Assembly (NCBI RefSeq): GCF_007859325.1 | Contig: NZ_VOHK01000004.1 | Coordinates: 476,720 to 540,719 of the forward strand | Length of the DNA: 64,000 bases | From: Luteimonas marina | GTDB taxonomy: Bacteria; Pseudomonadota; Gammaproteobacteria; Xanthomonadales; Xanthomonadaceae | Direction of reading: 5' to 3' | Shown here: positions 58,315 to 64,000 of the stretch, piece by piece | How positions within the stretch are numbered: position 1 is the stretch's first letter | How the letters are laid out: every line of letters begins with the position of its first letter | Translations under genes and position numbers: made by a program | Notes under the pieces: model-generated | Told to the model about the DNA's origin: nothing | The model's database searches: none | Seen by the model: only the letters and a program-made list of their open reading frames with translations

Positions 58315-59220
58315 TCATTCCCCCGCGGCAGGATCGAGCTTCAGGAACCTCGCCGCGTTGTCGTGGAAGATCGCCCGCTTCTGCGCGGGCGTGAGGAAGC
58401 CGGCGCTGTCCACGCCCTCCACCGCCAGGCTGATCGCCTCCGGCCACACCATCTGGTCGGAGCCGAACATCAGCCGGTCGCCGAGGCCCGCCGTCACCAG
58501 CGCCCGCAGGTAGTCGTGGAACTCCTGCCGCGGGATGATCCAGTTGATCACCGACACATCGGCATGCAGCTGTGGATAGACGTACATCAGCGCCTTGGTT
58601 TCCTGCAGGTAGGGCCAGCCGGCGTGCATCAGCCAGACGCGCAGCTTCGGATGGCGCTTGAGCATCGGCTCCAGCAGCTTCGGGTTGCCGAGTTCCACGC
58701 TGAAGTCCGGGCAGCAGCCGTAGGGCGTGCCCGGCGGCCCCAGCCCAGTGTGGATGCCGACGGGGATATCGAACTCTTCGGCCAGCGCCAGATAAGGCTC
58801 GAACCACGGATCGCTGGCATCGAGGCCGTGATACTGCGCGCCGACCTCGCCGAGCACCTTCAGCTCGCCGCTGGCGAAGGCCTTGCGCAGGTCTTCCGGC
58901 GGCGGCAGCGACGTGCGTCCGTCGTCCAGGAACGCGCCGCTCCAGATCGCATCGCCACCGGCCTTGCGCATGCTCGCCATGTACGCATCCGGACCGCTGA
59001 CCAGCCCGAGCACGATGCCGTGCCGGCGCATGCGCTCGAGCGTGAGCCGCTCGCGCTCGGCGTCGCTGCCGGCGGTCGTGGGTTCGCCGGTGGCCGGGTT
59101 CGGCGCACCGGGCGCGGCCGGTCCGACATGCAGGTGCACGTCGATGATCGGACCACGATAGGGCTGTCCCATCGCGGGCGTGGCGGCGAGCAGCAGGAGC
59201 ACGAGGACGGGCAGGCGCAT
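58315..59220 (-). CDS. Secreted amidohydrolase (PF04909 type)
   Basis: This 301-residue TIM-barrel metal-dependent hydrolase has a signal peptide (MRLPVLVLLLLAATPAMGQ). The metal-binding pattern is DVHLHVG at the first strand, VGIHTGLG, LMHAGWPYL and FGSDQMVWPEA. Members act on varied carboxylic-acid or lactone substrates, so the specific reaction is unknown. Together with the DUF1203 gene it interrupts the usual xerC-hslV neighbourhood. Confidence 0.87.
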   Translation of the reverse strand: MRLPVLVLLLLAATPAMGQPYRGPIIDVHLHVGPAAPGAPNPATGEPTTAGSDAERERLTLERMRRHGIVLGLVSGPDAYMASMRKAGGDAIWSGAFLDDGRTSLPPPEDLRKAFASGELKVLGEVGAQYHGLDASDPWFEPYLALAEEFDIPVGIHTGLGPPGTPYGCCPDFSVELGNPKLLEPMLKRHPKLRVWLMHAGWPYLQETKALMYVYPQLHADVSVINWIIPRQEFHDYLRALVTAGLGDRLMFGSDQMVWPEAISLAVEGVDSAGFLTPAQKRAIFHDNAARFLKLDPAAGE

Positions 59221-59312
59221 GGCGGGATTCCCGGCGATTTTCCGGGTAGACGGGCAAAGGCGGCGCGTGCGGCCAGCGGCATCCGCTGCGGCGCCGGGAT
59301 CAGGGGCTCAGC

Positions 59313-59780
59313 TCAGGCCCGATGCGCCACGCAGGAGAAACAGCCGCGCTTCGCGTTGTGCAGGTGGACGTAGGCGACGACACCGTCACCGAACATGCGT
59401 TCGAGCTCGCGCGCGACCTCGCCGCCTTCGCAGACCGCCGCATCCACCATCATGTGCACGGCGTCGTAGGCGCGCAGAGAGATCAGCCGCTTCGACACGT
59501 ACGGCGGAACGACGCCGGGCGGCAGTTCCCGCCGCGTGGCGCCGCGGCGGACGAAGATCGGGCCGGAAGCGTGATACGGCGATGCCGCGGGCTGGTGCTC
59601 GTAGGGCAGCAGCAGGAGTTCATCGCCGGCCTTCGCGTCCTCCAGGCCGGCGCGGCAGGGATAGCCGGAATCGCTGTCGGCCCGGCAGCGCTTCGCGCCG
59701 CGCCGCTGCAGTTCGGCATCGTCGAGGGCGAACAGCGCTTCGTACGGGGTGGGATCGATGCCGGACAGGCGGAATGTCAT
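59313..59780 (-). CDS. DUF1203 family protein
   Basis: This 155-residue cytoplasmic protein starts MTFRLSGIDPTPYEALFALD with GGAAG upstream. The conserved stretches YPCRAGLEDAKAGDELLLLPYEHQP and SPYHASGPIFVRR, plus the C-terminal YVHLHNAKRGCFSC, are typical of DUF1203. The function is unknown. It lies between xerC and the amidohydrolase gene, all on the minus strand. Confidence 0.85.
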   Translation of the reverse strand: MTFRLSGIDPTPYEALFALDDAELQRRGAKRCRADSDSGYPCRAGLEDAKAGDELLLLPYEHQPAASPYHASGPIFVRRGATRRELPPGVVPPYVSKRLISLRAYDAVHMMVDAAVCEGGEVARELERMFGDGVVAYVHLHNAKRGCFSCVAHRA

Positions 59781-59874
59781 TGGGCAGGCTTCCTTCTTCG
59801 GAAACCGCAGCATGCCGCCACGCGCCCGTGGATACTCGCCGGATCCGGACAGGGCATCCGGCCGGAAGAACAAC

Positions 59875-60750
59875 TCAACCCGAGTCCTTCCGCCGCTTCG
59901 CGCGCGGGTGCGCGGCGTCGTACACCTTCGCCAGGTGGCCGAAATCCAGGTGCGTGTAGATCTGCGTGGTCGAGATATCGGCATGGCCCAGCAGCTCCTG
60001 CACGCCACGCAGGTCGCCGGAGGATTCAAGCACGTGGCTGGCGAAACTGTGCCGCAACAGGTGCGGATGCACGCGCTTGAACAGGCCCTGGCGCTGCGCC
60101 AGCTGGCGCATGCGCACCTGCACCGCGCGCGCGCCGATCGGCTTGCCGCCGCGGCCGGGGAACACCGGCGCCTCGTCGCTGGCGCCGGTGTCCGCGCGCC
60201 ATTCCCGCAGCGCGCTGCGCGCGAACGAACCCACCGGCACGATCCGCTGCTTGCCGCCCTTGCCGAGCACGGTGACCAGGCCGTCGTCGAGCTGCAGGTC
60301 GCGCCAGCGCAGCGCGCACAGCTCGCTCAGGCGCAGTCCCGAGGAATAGAACAGCTCCAGCATCGCACGATCGCGCAGCCCCAGCGGCACGTCGGTCGGC
60401 ACCTCCACCAGCGCCTTGGCCTCGTCCGGATCGAGCACCTGCGGCAGCTTGCGCGGCGCCTTCGGCGCACGGATGCCCGAGGCCGGATTCGCCTCGATGT
60501 GCCCATGCTTGAGCAGCCACTGGTAGAAACTGCGCACCGCGGACAGGCGGCGCTGCAGGCTCTTGGGCGACAACCCGCGGCGATGCTCGGCGGCGACGAA
60601 TGCGCGGATATCGGCCTCGCGCAGCCCGGAAACGCCGCCGTGTGCCTCGGCCCAGACCGAAAGCGCTTCAAGGTCACGTCGATAGCCGTCGAGCGTGAGC
60701 GGCGACACGCGGCGCTCGACTTCCAGATGCGAAAGATAGCCCGCAATCAT
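59875..60750 (-). CDS. xerC: Tyrosine recombinase XerC
   Basis: This 291-residue recombinase works with XerD at dif to resolve chromosome dimers. XerC rather than XerD is supported by the C-terminal stretch SSGDLRGVQELLGHADISTT and DFGHLAKVYDAAHPRAKRR, and by the dapF-DUF484 neighbourhood. Catalytic residues are Arg in SGLRLSELCAL, HLLRHSF (near 232), the GH of LLGHAD, and the nucleophile Tyr in TQIYTHLD (near 264). Longer upstream readings run into a repeat element and are rejected. Confidence 0.95.
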   Translation of the reverse strand: MIAGYLSHLEVERRVSPLTLDGYRRDLEALSVWAEAHGGVSGLREADIRAFVAAEHRRGLSPKSLQRRLSAVRSFYQWLLKHGHIEANPASGIRAPKAPRKLPQVLDPDEAKALVEVPTDVPLGLRDRAMLELFYSSGLRLSELCALRWRDLQLDDGLVTVLGKGGKQRIVPVGSFARSALREWRADTGASDEAPVFPGRGGKPIGARAVQVRMRQLAQRQGLFKRVHPHLLRHSFASHVLESSGDLRGVQELLGHADISTTQIYTHLDFGHLAKVYDAAHPRAKRRKDSG

Positions 60751-60796
60751 CGACGACAGCCTTCCGGCTTCCACACCATGGGCGCCTGCAATGTCT

Positions 60797-60986
60797 GCAG
60801 ACCCGGAGGGCGCCGCACATGGATGTGCGGCGTTTTTCGCCACGGCAGGGATGCCGTGTCGAAAAATCCCGTCACACTTCCCGTCTGCAGATTTGCCTTG
60901 TCGGGGAAAGCGTTTTTCTTTGGTTCGTTTCTTTTGACGCTTATCAAAAGAAATGAACCCGGCCGCCGAAGGCGGTCGGAAGCTCT
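60797..60986 (+). repeat. Compound four-hairpin element, copy 3
   Basis: Hairpin 1 is CGCCGCACAT-GG-ATGTGCGGCG plus TTTTT. Hairpin 2 is CACGGCA-GGG-ATGCCGTG. The conserved block is GCGTTTTTCTTTGGTTCGTT, hairpin 3 TTTCTTTTGA-CGCTTA-TCAAAAGAAA and hairpin 4 CCGCC-GAA-GGCGG, ending GAAGCTCT. It sits in the 339-bp gap between the DUF484 gene and xerC, interrupting a normally compact operon. Confidence 0.85.
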
Positions 60987-61009
60987 GTGATTTCCTTGAA
61001 GCAAAATGG

Positions 61010-61065
61010 ATGACCAGCGCTTCGCGCTGTTGTAAAGCGCTTCCAGCTTTCGCTGGAATGACGGC
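61010..61065. repeat. Family B half element
   Basis: This matches the right half of the copy at 3449: GATGACCAG, a hairpin CAGCGC-TTC-GCGCTG, then CTTTCGCTGGAATGACGG. The hairpin differs from the other copy's CAGAC-TTC-GTCTG while keeping pairing. Confidence 0.65.
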
Positions 61066-61089
61066 ATCGCGGCCGAAACGAGCATCCGC

Positions 61090-61761
61090 TCAGCCATCGA
61101 ACCTGCGCAACGCCACCTCGAACGCCTCCCCCATCATCCGCAGGAACAAGGTCCCCATCCCGGGATAGAACCGGTTCGCATCACCACTCCCCACCGCCAC
61201 CAGCCCGACGCCCTCCAGCGCCAGCAGCGCGCTTGACTGCACCTCATCCACACGCGCGCCATACAGCAGCGCCTGCTTGTCCGGGTGCAGCCGCCCGCAC
61301 AGCGGCTCGCCTTCCTTCAGGGCATCGCCGAAGGGTGCCAGCAGGCGGTCATCGCGATCGACCACCTGCAGCCACGACTCCTCGCCCAGCCCGTCCACCG
61401 GCTTGAACAGCACGATGCGCACCAGGTCGCCGGCAAAATCTTCTTCCAGCGTCGCCGCCATCGCGCGCACCACGCCGGCCGGATCGGGCTGGCGCATCAG
61501 CGCCAGCGTGAGCTGATGCGTGCGCACGGCCAGCCGCTCGTTCTCCTGCGAGATCACGAACAGGTCGTGCAGCCGCCGCGACAGTTCACGGTTCTTGTCG
61601 CGCAGCACCTCGAGCTGGTAGCTGGCCAGCGACGCGGCCGGACCGTCCTCGCGCGGGACCACCAGGCTCAGCGCGAGGTCCGGGAACTGCTGCAGGAATT
61701 TCGGCTGGCGCCGCAGCCAGGCCGCGACTTCGTGGGCGCCCAGGCGTTCGGTATTGCTCAT
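61090..61761 (-). CDS. DUF484 family protein (GAF-like)
   Basis: This 223-residue protein has an N-terminal segment with [22 protein letters not shown], a coiled-coil linker ([20 protein letters not shown]) and a GAF-like C-terminal domain ending [16 protein letters not shown]. Its role is unknown, but it is consistently encoded between dapF and xerC in gammaproteobacteria. Its ATG overlaps the dapF stop (ATGA). Confidence 0.9.
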   Translation of the reverse strand: MSNTERLGAHEVAAWLRRQPKFLQQFPDLALSLVVPREDGPAASLASYQLEVLRDKNRELSRRLHDLFVISQENERLAVRTHQLTLALMRQPDPAGVVRAMAATLEEDFAGDLVRIVLFKPVDGLGEESWLQVVDRDDRLLAPFGDALKEGEPLCGRLHPDKQALLYGARVDEVQSSALLALEGVGLVAVGSGDANRFYPGMGTLFLRMMGEAFEVALRRFDG

Positions 61762-62636
61762 TCGTTCCATTCCCCTTCGAACACGAATGCGGTCGGCCCG
61801 GTCATCTCGACCTGGGCATCGTCCCGCGGCCATGCGATGCGCAGTTCCCCGCCCGGCAGGGCGACCGCCACGTCGCGATCCACGCGGCCGCCGCGCACCA
61901 GCACCGCGACTGCCGCGCAGGCGCCGCTGCCGCAGGCCAGCGTCTCGCCGACGCCGCGCTCGTACACGCGCAGGCGGATGCGACCGCGACCAAGCACCTG
62001 CGCGAAGCCCACGTTGGCCGAGTCCGGAAACAGCGCCGAGGCCTGCAGCGCAGGGCCGAGCCTCGCGACCGGCGCCGCGTCGACGTCGTCGACCTCGATC
62101 ACCGCGTGCGGATTGCCCATCGACACCGCGCCGAAACGGATGCGCTCGCCGTCGGCCAGCGTCGTTTCATGGAATGCCTGCGTTTGCGCGATCCCCGCCA
62201 TCGGCACCTGCGACGGCTCGAACCGCGGCACGCCCATCGCGACGCGATAGCGTCCGTCGCCCAGCGCGTCCACCGCGTGGGTGCCGGCCGGGCTGTCGAG
62301 CTGGAAACGCGACTCGCGCGTGGCGCCGGCGCGCACCAGCCAGGCGGCGACGCAGCGCGCGCCGTTGCCGCATTGCCCGGACGAGGAGCCGTCGGAGTTC
62401 CAGATCCGGTAGCTCGCCAGCGAACCGGCGACGGGTGCCTCGACGGTCAGGATCTGGTCGCAGCCGACGCCGGTGTGGCGGTCAGCCAGCGCACGGCAAA
62501 GCGCCGGTGACGGTGGCGGCGTGCCGTCGCGCAGGTCCAGCACCACGAAGTCGTTGCCCGCGCCGTGCATCTTGCTGAAGCGCAGCGCGCCCAGCGTATG
62601 GTCGCGGCGGAACGGCTGCGGGGCGGTCGCGGCCAC
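61758..62636 (-). CDS. dapF: Diaminopimelate epimerase
   Basis: This 292-residue cofactor-independent racemase makes meso-diaminopimelate for peptidoglycan and lysine. The two catalytic cysteines are seen in [11 protein letters not shown] and [11 protein letters not shown]. The N-terminal [16 protein letters not shown] is diagnostic. The start is GTG with a poor Shine-Dalgarno, only 5 bp after the lptM stop, so translation is probably coupled. DUF484 follows with an overlapping start. Confidence 0.96.
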   Translation of the reverse strand: MAATAPQPFRRDHTLGALRFSKMHGAGNDFVVLDLRDGTPPPSPALCRALADRHTGVGCDQILTVEAPVAGSLASYRIWNSDGSSSGQCGNGARCVAAWLVRAGATRESRFQLDSPAGTHAVDALGDGRYRVAMGVPRFEPSQVPMAGIAQTQAFHETTLADGERIRFGAVSMGNPHAVIEVDDVDAAPVARLGPALQASALFPDSANVGFAQVLGRGRIRLRVYERGVGETLACGSGACAAVAVLVRGGRVDRDVAVALPGGELRIAWPRDDAQVEMTGPTAFVFEGEWNE

Positions 62637-62641
62637 GGCGA

Positions 62642-62881
62642 TCAGTCGGCGTTCGGGTCCGCCGGCGGAGTCGATGCGTCATCATCGACGTCCGCATCCT
62701 CCACCGGGACCTCTTCGGCCGCTTCGTCCGCGGACGTTTCCGCGTCGAGCGCCGGATCGTCGACGGACACGTCCTCGACGTCCTCCACACTCGGCCGCAC
62801 CAGCGGCCCCTTGTTGCCGCAGGCGGCCAGGGTGAACGCCAGCGCGAGCGCCAGCAGCGCGATGATCGGGAATCTGGACAT
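62642..62881 (-). CDS. lptM: LptM-like small lipoprotein
   Basis: This 79-residue lipoprotein has signal peptide [21 protein letters not shown] (lipidated Cys21), followed by GNKGPLV, the LptM/YifL signature. LptM assists maturation of the LptDE lipopolysaccharide translocon in E. coli. The C-terminal tail is strikingly acidic ([17 protein letters not shown] and on) and probably disordered. As in E. coli, it directly precedes dapF. Confidence 0.88.
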   Translation of the reverse strand: MSRFPIIALLALALAFTLAACGNKGPLVRPSVEDVEDVSVDDPALDAETSADEAAEEVPVEDADVDDDASTPPADPNAD

Positions 62882-62944
62882 GGCCGAAGTGTAGCCCGCC
62901 CGGCCGCACAGCACGAGATCCTGCGCCGGCGTGGACGCGCCGGT

Positions 62945-63373
62945 TCAGTCGTCGGCCACGTCGGCGTTCATGGCGTCCTGCCGGGCCGGCGGCTCCGGCC
63001 GGAACCACAGCCAGGTGCCGACCACGGCCATGCAACCGATCGGCAGCGCGATCATCCACGTCCGATGGCCGCCGCTGAACCGCATCACCGCGAGCAGGAT
63101 CGCCGCCGAGGCCAGCATCGTCCAGGTCGCCAGCCATTTCGCCCGGCGACTGACCGCGCGGTGCATCTGCCAGTCGCGGATCACGGGGCCGAACTTCGGA
63201 TGCGCGAGCAGCCGGCGGTGCAGCCGCTCCGACCCGCGCGCCGCCGCCCATGCCGCGATCAGCACGAACACCGTCGTCGGCAGGCCGGGCACGAACGCGC
63301 CGACGATGCCGAGGCCGAGGCTGGCATAGGCCAGCAGCCACCAGGCCCAGCGGAAACGAGGGGTCGGACGCAT
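62945..63373 (-). CDS. DUF454 (YbaN-like) inner-membrane protein
   Basis: This 142-residue protein has about four membrane segments. The family pattern includes LAYASLGLGIVGAFVPGLPT, the loop RGSERLHRRLLAHPKFGPVI and RDWQMHRAVSRRAKWLA. The function is unknown. It is co-directional with lptM-dapF. The start ATG at 63373 has only a weak Shine-Dalgarno. Confidence 0.86.
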   Translation of the reverse strand: MRPTPRFRWAWWLLAYASLGLGIVGAFVPGLPTTVFVLIAAWAAARGSERLHRRLLAHPKFGPVIRDWQMHRAVSRRAKWLATWTMLASAAILLAVMRFSGGHRTWMIALPIGCMAVVGTWLWFRPEPPARQDAMNADVADD

Positions 63374-63456
63374 CCGCGCATGATATCGATCCGGCGCGCG
63401 GATGATTGAATCCGTCAACGTTGCCTGTCTGTCGCCCTGCCGTCCTCGCCTCGCCT

Positions 63457-63509
63457 GTCATCCCGAGCGCAGCGAGGGATCTGCTTCTGCACGGAAAATG
63501 CAGATCCCT
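63457..63509. repeat. Family A element, truncated
   Basis: The left arm TGTCATCCCGAGCGCAGCGA and the loop pairing GATCTGC/GCAGATC are intact, but the right arm stops at GATCCCT and different sequence follows. The remaining gene-free sequence up to the insertion sequence at 63705 shows no credible gene. Confidence 0.65.
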
Positions 63510-63704
63510 TATCTCTTTCCGATCTGCCAGATTAGGCGTCGAGAGCCGGCGTGGTCGACCGTCAATCCCTGGGTCTGAACGACCGCCAGCGAGCCAGGTC
63601 GCCACGCCGGAATCTCCCCGCACACGCCCGAACAGTTGCTCGAGTTGGCGCTCGTATCGATAAGGCTGGGCACGCCGGGAGAACTCTCGACCCCTACAGC
63701 TTAG

Positions 63705-64000
63705 GGATGCTCTGAACAAATCCCTTCGGCGACAATAGCGCAAGGTTCGACGGATGACGACGATGCAGCTGAGCTTCGGGGACGCGGAACACACGGGCAA
63801 GCGCAAGAAGACGCGGCGCGAGGTCTTCCTGGCGGAGATGGAGCAGGTGGTGCCGTGGAACGCATTGCTGGCGCTGATCGCACCGCACTACCCGAAGATG
63901 GGCCAGCGCGGCCGGCAGCCGTATCCCTTGGCGACCATGCTGCGCATCCACTTCCTGCAGCAGTGGTACTCGCTGAGCGACCCGGGCATGGAAGAGACGC
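63705..64000 (+). mobile_element. IS5-family insertion sequence, left part
   Basis: A probable left end, GGATGCTCTGAACAAATCCC, follows a TTAG tetranucleotide that fits the YTAR target preference of IS5-type elements. About 50 bp further in, the transposase gene begins. The element runs off the window, so the right end and target duplication cannot be checked. Confidence 0.75.
63754..64000 (+). CDS. IS5-family transposase, N-terminal part
   Basis: The first 82 codons are present. MTTMQLSFGDAEHTGKRKKT, then TRREVFLAEMEQVVPW and GRQPYPLATMLRIHFLQQWY, closely follow the N-terminus of E. coli IS5 transposase. The DDE catalytic residues lie beyond the window. The start is internal to the element, and no frameshift is seen in this portion. 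Confidence 0.92.
   Translation, partial: MTTMQLSFGDAEHTGKRKKTRREVFLAEMEQVVPWNALLALIAPHYPKMGQRGRQPYPLATMLRIHFLQQWYSLSDPGMEET

Noticed and set aside
60751..60843. Longer xerC start adding 31 residues
   Set aside because: The added sequence is encoded by the compound repeat element (it begins MAKNAAHPCAAP). The ATG at 60750 fits family length.
63511..63525. ATCTCTTTCCGATCT resembling the end of a sequencing adapter
   Set aside because: It has an extra T compared with the common GCTCTTCCGATCT end and continues into ordinary GC-rich sequence. Coincidence is more likely, though an assembly check at the repeat junction is reasonable.
63530..63700. Minus-strand open stretch between the truncated repeat and the insertion sequence
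   Set aside because: No recognisable domain, no start with a ribosome-binding site, and it runs into the repeat. I could not support a gene or a named pseudogene.

Overview
This 64-kb window is high-GC gammaproteobacterial chromosome. Gene order and protein style point to the Xanthomonadaceae (Xanthomonas, Lysobacter, Luteimonas and relatives). The clues are a thrS-infC-rpmI-rplT-pheS-pheT-ihfA translation cluster, a LacI/GH13/MFS/TonB-receptor sugar locus, an Oar-type TonB receptor, several secreted metalloproteases, and many short palindromic intergenic repeats. The genus cannot be fixed from this sequence alone.

Layout. Positions 1-7500, read right to left, hold thrS, infC (ATT start), rpmI, rplT, pheS, pheT and the first codons of ihfA. 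A candidate threonine attenuator (leader peptide MSTTDAHR plus an intrinsic terminator) precedes thrS. Positions 7571-17395 are an alpha-glucan/maltodextrin locus: a LacI-type regulator, a lipoprotein GH13 amylase, an MFS sugar transporter, a GH13 alpha-glucosidase and an outer-membrane TonB receptor. An identical 14-bp near-palindrome occurs in two of its control regions. Positions 17694-21221 encode a large membrane-anchored metzincin, followed by tRNA-Val and uvrB. Positions 23929-33269 are type IV pilus genes: a lone fimT, tRNA-Asn, and the minor-pilin operon fimU-pilV-pilW-pilX-pilY1-pilE. Then come ppnN, an Oar-like receptor, a MarC-family protein, a degenerate SDR, grxD, a superoxide-dismutase-like protein that has lost key active-site residues, purEK, a Trm112-like protein and nadC. 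From 45 kb there are lipoproteins, an alpha/beta hydrolase, an M1 aminopeptidase, ubiE, a secreted amidohydrolase fused to a SnoaL-like domain, a second metzincin, a yeast-type cytosine deaminase homologue and a hexose-6-phosphate mutarotase. From 56 kb the conserved block lptM-dapF-DUF484-xerC-hslV-hslU runs right to left, interrupted by two accessory genes. The window ends inside an IS5-family insertion sequence.

The most unusual content is intergenic. At least five repeat families are interleaved. (A) is a palindromic element with GTCATTTCGAGCG arms. (B) has arms like GTCATCCCGGCGAAAGC. (C) is the TAGGAGCGGCTTCAGCCGCG family. (D) is a CCCTCCCCCGC palindrome pair. (E) is a roughly 190-bp element in three copies made of four successive hairpins; one stem differs between copies by compensatory base changes, which argues that the fold matters. 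Family A elements sit twice at the same point inside a family C element, each flanked by a CCTGAAG-like repeat, which looks like targeted insertion. One family A element lies exactly between the SOD-like gene and purK, and its terminal TAG triplets are the stop codons of both genes.

Most functional calls rest on motifs and order recognised by eye. No database search was possible.
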